A stretch of 64,000 nt of DNA from Bretschneidera sinensis. Taxonomy: Eukaryota; Streptophyta; Magnoliopsida; Brassicales; Akaniaceae. Each line of letters opens with the position of its first letter. The first letter of the stretch is position 1. The stretch covers positions 80,680,001 to 80,744,000 of the forward strand of contig CM043698.1 in assembly GCA_023935145.1 (NCBI GenBank), written 5' to 3'. The position numbers were made by a program, and so were the translations under genes. Below, one piece after another: positions 46,375 through 57,782 of the stretch. The notes below the pieces were generated by a model. That model saw nothing but the letters and a program-made list of their open reading frames with translations, had not been told where the DNA came from and searched no databases.

Positions 46375-47553
46375 TGTTGTGAAAAAATCTACCTAAATTA
46401 ATAAGTAAATATTTGAACAGTTTTACTTGCAAGTGCACATAGTAATATAGTATGCAAATGCGAGATTGTCTCCACAGGGATTGGTAAATTTTTCTTTAAA
46501 ATTAAATTAGTACTATAAAACGATAGAAATATTAATTGAGTTTGAATTGATAATGATAAAAGAATAGAGACTTGATATCCACCACTAATCATGCTACTAC
46601 AATAAAACAATATGTCAATGCTTTAATCACGTCATGAATACCTAATATTTGTCAACCTAAGGGCATCATGTATACTCCTTAAGCTAATGATTCCCTAAGC
46701 AACGAGTCAAGCATGGTGTATACTCTAACTCTTTTCTTTCTTAAAGGATTTAGCATGGTTTATACTAAGTTGTTCCTTAAGAAAGCATAGTATTTGTGGA
46801 AATCGACAAACACACGAGCCCTAGGGCATGGTATATACTCTCGGTTTTCCATGTTGATTAACTCAAGACTCAGTAATCCAAAGTGATTTAACTAACTAGT
46901 CCATACCACATGCATATGTTGATTAGGCAAACATATATGAGGAATTCAAGAAAACAAGCATTAATCAAGTTAAGCATCATAATATAAATATTGCAAAAGC
47001 ACCAATACTGAATTATCGAGTAAACATAATTAGAGCTTCAATCAAGCCCTACTAGTAATTTAGTTACACATGAGTTTGATGTTAAACATCTTAATAAAGT
47101 AAAATAAAGAAAGGAAGAAACCCGAAAATACTTTCTAGACGAGTCGTCAATTCGTCTCCAAAATCTCTTTCTCTCCGAAGCTCCCTTTTCTGTATTTACA
47201 AGCCTATTTGTAAGGTTCAAGGACATATGGAAACCCTAAACTCATAAAAAAAAATCCTACCCCTACTTTCCAAAATAAGTTTTGCTATTTTACTATTCAC
47301 TGATACACATGTGCGCTCGATCATAGACTAGTGCGCTCTAGCGTTGGCTTGGACGCTGTTGTGCTCGATCGGAAGGTGCTGTGCTCGATCACACTAAGCA
47401 GTTTCCAGTTCTTCCAGATTTGTTCTCTAAGCCAGATAATGCTCCATTTTCTTCAAAAGCCTGAAAAGACATAAAATAGCGTGAAATAACACAACTAGGA
47501 ACTTAACAAATGTAAATTAAAGGGCTTAAATACAAATATTTAAGCACTTATCA
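46375..47553 (-). mobile_element. Solo LTR, 1179 bp, unidentified gypsy-like family
   Basis: On the plus strand it runs from TGTTGTGAAAAAATC to AGCACTTATCA. On the minus strand it therefore starts TGATAAGTGCTTA, a start I associate with some plant gypsy LTRs (inference). Flanks are CTACC (46370-46374) and GTACC (47554-47558), 4 of 5 identical. No internal coding sequence is attached. It lies in the CACTA element. Confidence 0.65.
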
Positions 47554-47625
47554 GTACCTTCTAACTGTTACTAACAGAATTAACTACCTAACTAATTCAA
47601 AATGGCAATTATAACTACTAAGCTG

Positions 47626-47838
47626 TTAGCTCATATCATAATATCTAATCCAACTTGGCTTTCTCCTAATTTTGGTGGACCCTACTCTAGTTGTTGTTGC
47701 AGCTTTTGTATTCTCTTCTTCCCCTCCTTGATTGACAATAGCTTCTTCAACTTCATTTAACTCTTCTTCATGCAATTGTCCCGCCACCTCATTGCAAGCT
47801 ATCCCTTGGTCTAATTTAATCCTGGTCCGACCATTCAT
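47626..47838 (-). pseudogene. Possible copia linker fragment
   Basis: The minus frame is acidic and ends STKIRRKPSWIRYYDMS, which resembles the R-R-x-x-P-x-W-x-x-D-Y-x-M motif between copia integrase and RT. It is short and isolated, so the assignment is weak. Confidence 0.25.
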
Positions 47839-49131
47839 AACATTTGTAGAGTGTCACATCCCATAGCCAATATCCACCACCACTCGGAAATTAAAATTAT
47901 AGTAGCTGATAATTTAGAACAACCTAGTGCTAATCAAGTCAGAAATCCTATCCGCTCCTACTTTTGCCAAAAAAAATAAGAGGATTTTTGTTTCAAGATT
48001 TTAGTAATTATAAACTAATAGAATTATTAATCATGCACTAGACTACCACCTATTTGCTTTGTTGCCTTAACTCTTAACTAACATTTCTATCTAGTTTCTT
48101 AGTAGTATAGTATCATAGTTTTCCAAGAGAATCACTTAGCTTTATAATAAATAATTGGTGTTTTCTTAATTAGTAACCAAATTTCTTCTTTTTAGTCATC
48201 TATAGAGACTAATTATTTTGTTAGATAATTTTCCAAAGGCAAGAGTTTGGGTTTTACCCACTCATAAATTTCTAACACAAAGACGTTTGAACTCACCCGT
48301 TACTTGCATATTCTTTGTTAGCTCATTTTGAACTAAAGATATTTTCCTTGTTTTGATAGAGGTTTTGTACTCTACAATTGAAAGTTAAGTAAGAAATGAA
48401 GAGAAACAACTATCTTTGCAAGCTATGGCTTTTTGTCTTCGCAAGCTCAAGTTATGTGTTCTTGTTTATTGGTTTGGTTATGTTTTTAAAATAGAACATA
48501 AGATAGTTAGTGTTAGTGTTTTTTTGTTCTTTTTTTCCATTTATTGCTTGAACAGAGATGATGGATTGCATGAACGAGGTTTTTTTTCCATCTATTATCA
48601 AAATGTGCTAAAGACTAATTAGGTTTTATTATTTTTTTCCATCTATTTGTTTTTTCTTCTTTTTGGGTTGGTGTTGTATTTTGGAGACTAATTATGTTTT
48701 ATATATTTTCTCAATAGGATGATCTTGCTTTAGAAGATACAAAACAGTTAGAGCATGTACAGTTGCAACTTTTGTGATGGAGTTTTTATGTATTAGGATC
48801 TCAGACATTTAAGATATCATGTATTTTTTTTTTCGGTTTCAAATATGTTCTTCTCAATAATATGTTAATGTTAGACTATATATCATTTGAATTATTGCAT
48901 AGTATTTTTAGAAGAACGAAACTTCTTCGTGTAGTGTTTGTGTGATTGTTTATATATTAAAATAGGTAAATAAAACTGAAAATCTAATTGAAACTTATAA
49001 ACAAAATAGGTACAGTGAGCTCATTGGGTTTTACTGATGGATTTTGCCCGTCGGTAAAGCTCATATCTTGCACTCATACAAACTGTAAGTAAATCCTATA
49101 AAACTGTCGGTATATTAAAAAGCTATACCGA
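47839..49131. other. CACTA internal DNA, no gene recognised
   Basis: AT-rich. Subterminal CACTA motifs (ATGGATTTTGCCCGTCGGTAAA) begin near 49036. The frame at 48416-48622 is low-complexity and has no family motif. Confidence 0.5.
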
Positions 49132-49781
49132 TAGGGATGGCAATAGGGTGGGGAATAGGTGGGATTGGATTCCCTATCCCCATCCCTTCCAAGCTCACGA
49201 GGAAAAAAAATTCCCATCCCATCATTCAGAGATGGAGGCGGAGAAATTTTTTTCCTCATCTTGGATCTTCACGAGGAATCAGGTCCTCGCAAAGAAATTT
49301 TCTCAGCAAAACCCAAGTCATGAGACTACATAAAATTTGAACTATTTTAAGCAAATAGCCCATAAAAAGAGGATTTTTAAAGGTCTAAATTGGGTAAGGC
49401 CAAAAAATTTAGCACTTTTACTTGTTAAAGCCTAAGTTAGTCTCGTGGCCATTAAAAAATAGAGTGTTATAAATGAAGAAGTGCAAGTGGTATATATAAG
49501 ATATTAATTTTATAAATTATCATTAAGACATGAATTATTATTTAAGTTAAAATCTTGTAAATTTGAAGTGGAAATTCAATAAATTCATATAATAAAAAAT
49601 GAATTTATGATGGGAAATATAATATATTATTTATAGGATTCGGATAATTCGGGGCGGGGACCTATATCCTCGTCCCAGCCAAGGTAACAAGGAAAAAATT
49701 TTCCCCATCCCCAAACGGGGCGGGGATTTTTCCCCAAACCGGGACGGGGCCCAACGATTTTGAACAAAATTACCATCCCTA
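49132..49781. mobile_element. GC-rich MITE nested in the CACTA 3' end
   Basis: The ends TAGGGATGGCAAT and, reverse-complemented, TAGGGATGGTAAT match at 12 of 13. Inside both ends are GGGGCGGGG/CCCCATCCCC-type tracts. Flanking 8-mers TATACCGA and TATATATA agree at 5 of 8, a decayed or absent hAT-type duplication. CACTA subterminal sequence (CTATACCGATA) is interrupted by it, so it inserted after the CACTA element. Confidence 0.65.
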
Positions 49782-50160
49782 TATATATAATTCACCACAT
49801 ATACCCATGGATTAGAAACTGTAAGTAAACCCCCTTTGAGCTATATCGAAGGATTTTTTCCGTTAGTAAAACCTACCTATAATTACGATTATAAAACCGT
49901 TCGGTATAGGTATACGATATATACCGATAGATTTTGTCCGTCAGTAAAACATACATATGGTGACAGTTATACAACATTCGATGTAGATTTACTACCTATA
50001 CCAATGGTTTTGAAAACCATAAGTAAATCTCTCATGTCTATACCAATGATTTTTTGACCGTCAGTATATCCCTATAGCTACGCTGCTTCTTGCTACGTTT
50101 TTCAAAACCATCGGTATAAGTTTCTTGGTCATTACAGATGAATTTTGACCATCGGTATAT
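49782..50160. repeat. Right subterminal repeats of the CACTA element
   Basis: TATACCGATAGATTTTGTCC, GTCAGTAAAACATAC, ACCGTCAGTATATCC and ACCATCGGTATAA words occur repeatedly in both orientations up to the terminal TTTTTTTGTAGTG. Confidence 0.8.
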
Positions 50161-50181
50161 ATCAATTTTTTTGTAGTGTGG

Positions 50182-50857
50182 TATAGTTAGTTCCCATCAA
50201 TAGCCATCAGAAATGAAGAGATCAAAGAAAATACCCCCTCTATTCACGATGAGTGCGATTTAAATCAACAATTTTGTTCATTATCAAATTATCATATTTG
50301 TGTAAATCTCAGTTTTTTATCTTTCAAATGCTGATGTGTCTTATGATTAAAAAAACAATTTTTTTTTCTTATAAGTGGTAAATAATGAAAGCCGAACCCA
50401 AAGATATATTAGTTACTATAAATTCCATCGAGTCATATTTTGTATAATTATAACATATCTAACTTAATTAATAATACTTAATAATAAACCCCAAAAATTT
50501 ATCACACGAGGCTAGTAGATATGAAGAGTCAATCATAACTCTTTGATGGATGGAGCATGTGATACTATGCGCCGTTTGAGATTTATTTTAAGTTAAATTT
50601 AAAGTAAAAAATTATTTTTATTAAATTTTATTTTATTTTTTGTTTTAAATTGAATTTAAAACAAATTTAAAACAGTTCAATAAATGTGTAAAACTAACAA
50701 AGGAATTTTTTGGCTTATAATTGTAACACGAGTTTGAGAGAATTTCACCATTAAAATAAGCATATACTTCGTATTCTGAAAGAGAAAATGAGTAGAAAAA
50801 AAAATATCAACGTGAGTATTAAAAACACTATTGCAAACAACAATTCAAGGTAATTTA
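50182..50857. other. Non-coding DNA between CACTA element and palindrome
   Basis: AT-rich with no gene recognised. Confidence 0.5.
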
Positions 50858-51863
50858 AGGCATGTTTGGTAACAGTTTTCAGTTTTCAGTATTCGAAAAC
50901 TGTTTTCGAAAAGAGTTTTTGAAAACAGTTTTCAATTTTCAGTGTTCGAAAACATGTTTGGATAACAGTGTTCGAAAACTGTTTTGGAAACAGTTTTCAG
51001 TGAAATGTTGTTTGGATAATCAATTTTCGAAAACTGTTTTGAAAATAGAAAACTGTTTGGATTACACTTTCTTATAATTGTTTTCAGCTTTCAGTTTTCA
51101 GAGTTCAGTTTAAATTTTAATATCTAAAATTAATTTTATTTCTCATATTTACTAAATACAATTTTTTAAGCACACACTAAATACTTGGAAATAATTAAAT
51201 ACTATTTTTAAAATGTTAGTATTTTTTATATATCATCGATCAAACATGACAACACTCTTCCCCAATGTTTGTTTGTTAAATAAATTCTTAAAAATAAAAT
51301 CATCTTATTTTGAAGAAAGCTTCTCGCCAGATTCAGAATGTTATCTCATAACTTTTCAAAAAATGTTGCCTTAAGAGTAATGAGAACAGTCAGTTTGCAA
51401 GACCTATTATGCTATTTACTGGTTATGCGGCAAACTTAGGAAAAACAAACTGCTTCTTCACACTAACTGGTAAACTGTAATTTCATAAGCAAAAGGATTC
51501 AAATGGAGAAAAAAAGGAATAATGAAACGAAATAATGCTACAATAAACAATTGCTTATTTAGAACCTCTATGATCACTATGAGTGATCAGAGAAGGGAAC
51601 AAAATTGTTTATAAATGTGTCTTCTCAAGAGGATTGATTAAACAGGGGAGAAGCATTGCAAACTAAGGGATATAACACATCACACAAAAGAAATCAAAGC
51701 CCATACTGTACTTGATTCCATTACAATTTACAACAGAGGAACCTAGTTACAACAAACAATCAGACCTTATTTTTGCTTGAATGGTCTAACAATGTACAAA
51801 ATGAATTGCCTTGCAAAAATTGGTATTGATAAAAAAAAAATATGCATAAGAAGCATGCATGTT

Positions 51864-52181
51864 TCAAGACTTCCGAAGAAGTAATGGCTCCAAATGAGGG
51901 TCAAGATACTTGGAACCCGATGGCATTTTATTGCCAGACTCCAAGTCAACAATCGATGAATCCTCCTCTCTCTTATTCAATAATCTTTGGAAGAAACTTG
52001 GTTTATGATCAAGTGATGAATCTGACGCTTTAGGAGTTTCATTTAAGCTCTGCACATGCTGAAGACAAACTTGGATAGCATCATGCATTCTCACAAAGTA
52101 CCACTCTTTGCCAATCAGTTCTACCACACCAGATCTTGCTAAGGTCAGCAGAACCTCTCAGCTTGGGTTGGAAATTGCAAG
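51864..52181 (-). pseudogene. SULTR4-like sulfate transporter last exon (left copy)
   Basis: The minus-strand exon after a TTGCAG acceptor encodes LAISNPS, then a TGA where the right copy has Arg, then EVLLTLARSGVVELIGKEWYFVR and MHDAIQVCLQHV, ending LEPLLLRKS. This is the C-terminal half of the STAS domain of vacuolar (SULTR4-type) sulfate transporters. The transmembrane part of the gene is absent. It differs from the right copy at 9 of the last 87 residues. The premature stop and lack of upstream exons make it a pseudogene fragment. Confidence 0.85.
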
Positions 52182-52289
52182 CTGCAATGAGAAAACAACA
52201 AGAGCCATATATTATTCCTGCAGTCTCAAAGAAACAAACAGCTAATAGAGATTACATCAAGGTATACTGAACCTGGATATCCCTTGATT

Positions 52290-52320
52290 TGTATTCCTGA
52301 TGGTCATTGGTAAGAAGCAC
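52290..52320 (-). pseudogene. Short upstream SULTR4 exon end (left copy)
   Basis: The minus strand reads QEYKSRDIQ before a GT donor. It directly precedes LAISNPS in SULTR4 proteins, so the captured fragment begins inside the penultimate exon and keeps its intron. Confidence 0.6.
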
Positions 52321-54238
52321 AGGGCACAAAGATAATTTGAGATGATGATAATCTTTAAGCTCAATGCCCGCATGCGCATCTTGTTCCAGTGAAGATTTAA
52401 CCAATAAGTTGTATCAAGCTAGTAAAATGCAAAGAAAGATGAATACTAAGTTAACATAAAGCACAATTTCAGAGAGAGAAGTGTAGTAAGCTAGTAAAGG
52501 GTTAAGATAAAGGTAGATTGGAAACATGAGAGTCCTCTATGCAATGCATATGAGAATTTTGTAAATAAAAGAGAGAAGATGGAAATTATAAAAGGTGAAA
52601 TTTTTAACTCTTATGTTCAAAACATGACAGCTCAAAACATACCAGACATAGGAAAATATGACAGCTCAAAATAGCCTGCCCCACCATGTTTGAAATGTTT
52701 TCACCAAACGTTTTTTAAATGTTTGACCCCACATGAGCTGCTAAAAATGTAGCAACCACCAGGAAGAAGCATATCAGAAAACACAATGTTGCAGAATGCA
52801 ACAAAACACACCAGCAAGTAAGATTAACCAAAGGAATGCAAACAAACACAGATTGATGTAAAACTTAACTTGAAATCAGCCATAGCTTGTACATTAGACT
52901 CTCGCCCTACATTACATTCTTCCAGACTTAGAATAGCGTTCAGACCCCCTCCAATACACCATGGCCACTGTAGTTGTGACTTCAGATCACATACGATTGA
53001 CATAAATTCAATAAAATTATACTCCATATGCATCATGCATGTCAATATGCTTAATAATTTCTCAGGGATGTTACACAAGCAGTCAAGACTGGAAATATAA
53101 TGCGTGAAGGAGATCCATAAAGCTTTCAGAACCGCAGAAAACGCCACACAATCAACTATGCTGCACATATAAATCAGTATCAACACTACATACTGCAGAA
53201 CCTTAGATTAGTACTATGACCATGGGACTCAAAACTTCCCTGTTACCATTTAGTTGTCATGTTTGCAAAAAGCTGGAATCAGTGACAAAATTGTGCCAGA
53301 TTGGCAGACTAAACTGAAATGTGCTTTAAGCACCTCAAGTGACAGAATTTAATGTAACTATGTTAAGAATGGCTTGAAATGACTATATACACCATCTCTA
53401 CCAAGAACCAACAACCTCAAGTGACAAAATTTGTTCTTTGTACGAATCAACAACCTCATATCTGTAAATTTCAAAAATTTTGATTAGCTCTGTTAGATTC
53501 AACTTTAGCTCTATTTCAATAGCAATCTTGAAAAGCTTTATTTGTTTCCATTACCATATCTACACCAGTGTCAAAGTTATATAAACTCATCTTATTCACT
53601 TTCAAACTTTCTCTAATTAAAGAAGCAATCATTGTAAATCAAAAACTCAAATTTTAAGCATGCAAGAACATAACTTAAACACAAATAATATTTCCCAAAT
53701 AATGAATACACCAGAATTCAAGTAAATCACATATAATGATAATATTTTTAAAAAAAAAACACCAATAACACTAGTACAAGCACACCGAACCAAAAAGAAC
53801 CCAAAAAACAAAACGAGTATATAAATAAATGTCAAACCTTTCTTTCATTCGTAGCTCGATGACGACCCAAGAACGAAATCCTCAGAAACGTTCTCGTAGT
53901 GGAAGCTCAGTGGAGAAATGCTGAATGACGAGAGTTTCCAGAGAAGAGAGATGATAAATCGATAGAGGGAGGTAGAGGGGGGAGAGAGTAGGGCTGCGAT
54001 AGAGAACAAAGAGATGAGGCTTACTTCTGGGTTTGTCGTGATTCATTGAAGAGAACATGAGAGAGACTTGTACAAAGTGAAAAGAAAAGAAATAGAGAGA
54101 GAATGATGAAGGTGTTGCAAAGAGAGGACGAAGCTCTGTGGATTGGAGAATGAGAATGCGAGGTCACGAGAGAAGTCTGTGAATTAGGAAAGTGAAGCTG
54201 AAAACTAAACACTGACTTCAGATCAAAAATATCAATTT

Positions 54239-54399
54239 GTAGTGTTCTGATTTCAGTGTTTGAACAACAATTTGAGAAAGCTGAACACTGAAAATTATGT
54301 TTGAACACTGCATCCCAAACATACACACAAAGGCTTGAGCAGAGATTTCAGTGTTTGAACACTGAAAAGGGTTTTTGAAAACCCTTGCCAAACAAGCCC
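54239..54399. repeat. Spacer unit M, first copy (161 bp)
   Basis: Begins GTAGTGTTCTGATTTCAG and ends GCCAAACAAGCCC. A second copy in the same orientation lies at 57783-57943, also 161 bp. Its right end has the same GGGCNTGTTTGGC word as the outer ends of the arms. Confidence 0.9.
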
Positions 54400-56344
54400 T
54401 ACAAATCGACATTTTCGGTCTGAAATTAGTGTTCAGTTTTCAGCTTCATTTTCCTAATTCACAAACTTCTCTCGCGACCTCGCCTTCTCATTCTCCAATC
54501 CACAGAGCTTCGCCCTCTCTCTGCAACACCTTCATTATTTTCTCTCCCTATTTCCTTTCTTTTCACTTTGTACAGGTCTCTCTCCTGTTCTCTTCAACGA
54601 ATCGCGATAAACCTAGAAGTAAGCCTCATCTCTCTATTCTCTATCGTAGCCCTACTCTCTCCCCCCTCTGCCTCCCTTTGTCGATTTATCATCTCTCTTC
54701 TCTGGAAACTCTCGTCATTCAGCATTTCTCCACTGAGCTTTCACTGCGAGAACGCTTCTGAGGATTTTGTTCCTGGGTCGTCATCGAGCTGCGAACGAAA
54801 GAAAGGTTTAACATTTATTTATATACTCGTTTTGTTTTTTGGGTTTTTTTTGGTTAGGTGTGCTTGTACTAGTGTTATTGCGGTTTTTTTAAAAAATATT
54901 ATCATTATTTGTGATTTACTTGAATTCTGGTGTATTCATTATTTGGGAAATATTATCTGTGTTTAAGTTATATTCTTGCATGCTTAAAATTTGAGTTTTT
55001 GATTTACAGTGATTGCTTCTTTAATTGGAGAAAGTTTGAAAGTGAATGAGATGAGTTTATATAACTTTGACACTGATGTAAATATGGTAATGGAAACAAA
55101 TAAAGCTTTTCAAGATTGCTATTGAAATAGAGCTAAAGTTGAATCTAACAGAGCTAATCAAAATTTTTGGAAGTTACAGATATGAGGTTGTTGGTTCGTA
55201 CAAAGAACAAATTCTGTCACTTGAGGTTGTTGGTTCTTGGTGGAGATGGTGTATATAGTCATTTCAAGCCATTCTTAACACAATTACATTTAAATTCTGT
55301 CACTTTAGGTGCTTAAAGCACATTTCAGTTTAGTCTGCCAATCTGGCACAATTTTGTCACTGATTCCAGCTTTTTGCAAACATAACAGCTAAATGGTAAC
55401 AATGAAGGTTTGAGTCCCATGGTCATAATACTAATCTAAGGTTCTGCAGTATGTAGTGTTGATACTGATTTATATGTGCAGCACAGTTGACTGTGTGGTG
55501 TTTTCTGCAGTTCTAAAAGCTTTATGGATCTCTTTCACGTATCATATTTTCAGCCTTGACTGCTTGTGTAACATCCCTGAGACATTATTAAGCATATTGA
55601 CATGCATGATGCATATGGAGTATAATTTTATTAAATTTATGTCAATTGTATGTGATCTAAAGTCACAACTACGGTGGCCATGGTATATTGGAAGGGGTCT
55701 GAACGCTATTCTAAGTCCGGAAGAATGTAATGTAGGGGGAGAGTCTAATGTACGAGCTATGGTTGATTTCAAGTTGAGTTTTACATCAATCTGTGTTTGT
55801 TTGCATTCCTTTGGTTGATCTTACTTGCTGGTGTGTTTTATTGCATTCTGCAACATTGTGTTTTCTGATATGCTTCTTCTTGGTGGTTGCTGCATTTTTA
55901 GCAGCTCATGTGGGGTTAAACATTTAAAAAACATTTGGTGAAAACATTTCAAACATGGTGGGGCAGGCTATTTTGAGCTGTCATGTTTTCCTATATCTGG
56001 TATGTTTTGAGCTGTCATGTTTTGAACATAGGAGTTAAAAATTTCACCTTTTATAATTTCCATCTTCTCTCTTTTATTTACAAAATTCTCATATGCATTG
56101 CATAGAGGACTTTCATGTTTCCAATCTACCTTTATCTTAACCCTTTACTGGCTGACTACACCTTTCTCTCTGAAATTATGCTTTATGTTAACTTAATATT
56201 TCATCCTTCTTTGCATTTCACTAGCTTGATACAGCTTATTGATTAAATCTTCACTGGAACAAGATTCGCATACGGGCATTGAGCTTAAAGATTATCATCA
56301 TCTCAAATGATCTTTGTGCCCTGTGCTTCTTACCAATGACCATC

Positions 56345-56370
56345 AGGAATACAAATCAAGGGACATCCAG
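56345..56370 (+). pseudogene. Short upstream SULTR4 exon end (right copy)
   Basis: Encodes QEYKSRDIQ directly before a GT donor at 56371; it matches the residues preceding the last exon in SULTR4 proteins. The acceptor side is not preserved. Confidence 0.6.
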
Positions 56371-56463
56371 GTTCAGTATCCCTTTTGATGAAATCTCTAT
56401 TAGCTGTTTGTTTCTTTGAGACTGCGGGAATAATATATGACTCTTATTGTTTTCTCATTGCAG

Positions 56464-56781
56464 CTTGCAATTTCCAACCCAAGTCGAGAGGTTCTGCTGA
56501 CCTTAGCAAGATCTGGTGTGGTAGAACTGATTGGCAAAGAGTGGTACTTTGTGAGAATGCATGATGCTGTCCAAGTTTGCCTTCAGCATGTGCATAGCTT
56601 AAATGAAACTCCTAAAGCGTTAGATTCATCACTTGATCATAAACCAAGTTTCTTCCAAAGATTATTGAATAAGAGAGAGGAGGATTCATCGACTGCTGAC
56701 TTGGATTCTGGCAATAAAGTGCCGTCGGGTTCCAGGTATCTTGACCCTCATTTGGAGCCATTACTTCTTCGGAAGTCTTGA
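56464..56781 (+). pseudogene. SULTR4-like sulfate transporter last exon (right copy)
   Basis: The exon follows CATTGCAG and encodes 105 residues plus a stop: LAISNPSREVLLTLARSGVV, then ELIGKEWYFVRMHDAVQV and CLQHV, and a polar tail with HKPSFFQRLLNKREED and LEPLLLRKS. It is the end of the STAS domain and the C-terminal tail of the tonoplast sulfate exporter family. The exon itself is open, but the membrane domain and most of STAS are missing, so it cannot encode a transporter. Typical SULTR4 proteins have about 650-700 residues. The former 3' UTR appears to continue to about 57190. Confidence 0.88.
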
Positions 56782-57782
56782 AACATGCATGCTTCTTATG
56801 CATTTTTTTTTTTTTTATCAATACCAATTTTTGAAAGGCAATTCATTTTGTACATTGTTAGACCATTCAAGCAAAAATAAGGTCTGATTGTTTGTTGTAA
56901 CTAGGTTCCTCTGTTGTAAATTGTAATGGAATCAAGTACAGTATGGGCTTGGATTTCTTTTGTGTGATGTGTTATATCCCTCAGTTTGCAATGCTTCTCC
57001 CCTGTTTAATCAATCCTCTTGAGAAGACACATTTATAAACAATTTTGTTCCCTTCTCTGATCACTCATAGTGATCATAGAGGTTCTAAATAAGCAATTGT
57101 TTATTGTAGCATTATTTCGTTTCATTATTCCTTTTTTTCTCCATTTGAATCCTTTTGCTTATGAAATTACAGTTTACCAGTTAGTGTGAAGAAGCAGTTT
57201 GTTTTTCCTAAGTTTGCCGCATAACCTGTAAATAGCATAATAGGTCTTGCAAACTGACTGTTCTCATTACTCTTAAGGTAACATTTTTTGAAAAGTTATG
57301 AAGATAACATTCTGAATCTGGCGAGAAGCTTTCTTCAAAATAAGATGGTTTTATTTTTAAGAATTTATTTAACAAAGAAACATTGGGGAAGAGTGTTGTC
57401 ATGTTTGATCGATGATATATAAAAAATACTAATATTTTAAAAATAAAATAATATTTAATTATTTCCAAGTATTTGGTGTGTGCTTAAAAAATTGTGTTTA
57501 GTAAATATGAGAAATAAAATTAATTTTAGATATTAAAATTTAAACTGAACACTGAAAACTGAAAGCTGAAAACAATTATAAGAAAGTGTAATCTAAACAG
57601 TTTTCTATTTTCAAAACAGTTTTCGAAAACTGATTATCCAAACAACATTTCACTGAAAACTGTTTTGGAAACAGTTTTCGAACACTGTTATTCAAACATG
57701 TTTTCAAACACTCAAAACTGAAAACTGTTTTCGAAAATAGTTTTTGAACACTGAAAACTAAAAACTGTTGCCAAACATGCCC

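Larger units (their letters stand above)
37727..50178 (+). mobile_element. CACTA (En/Spm) DNA transposon, 12.45 kb with nested insertions
   Basis: The left end is CAGTACAAAAAAAATG and the right end, reverse-complemented, CACTACAAAAAAATTG. The trinucleotide TGG flanks both (37724-37726 and 50179-50181), the 3-bp target duplication expected for CACTA elements. Both ends carry many subterminal words of the type CCGTCAGTA/TACCGACGG in both orientations (37745-37950 and 49030-50160). The interior contains a Transposase_24 pseudogene, a truncated copia element, a solo LTR and a GC-rich MITE. No TNP2-type catalytic transposase was found, so the copy is non-autonomous. The strand is given by the direction of the Transposase_24 reading. 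Confidence 0.88.
50858..54241. repeat. Left arm of the large inverted repeat (3384 bp)
   Basis: Reverse-complementary to 54400-57782 throughout. Landmarks in order, left arm versus right arm read backwards: the TTTTCAGTTTTC-rich terminus, the sulfate transporter last exon, a TACCAATGACCATC exon edge, CATGATGCATATGGAG and a GGGTCGTCATCGAGCT leader. In 63 bp at the inner end I count 8 differences, all transitions. Confidence 0.93.
54400..57782. repeat. Right arm of the large inverted repeat (3383 bp)
   Basis: Inverted counterpart of 50858-54241. It starts TACAAATCGACATTTTCGG and ends GTTGCCAAACATGCCC. 54430-54800 is leader-like pyrimidine-rich DNA with an exon-like SEDFVPGSSSSCERKK segment before a donor-like AAAG|GTTTAA. 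54806-56340 has no recognisable coding sequence. Confidence 0.93.

Noticed and set aside
49074..49340. Frames across the GC-rich MITE and CACTA end
   Set aside because: They span element boundaries and have no protein motif.
52824..55818. 120-residue mirrored frames in the two palindrome arms (52824-53186 and 55456-55818)
   Set aside because: They are conserved only because the arms are copies; both start in non-coding sequence with no family motif and lie where introns or captured non-coding DNA are expected.
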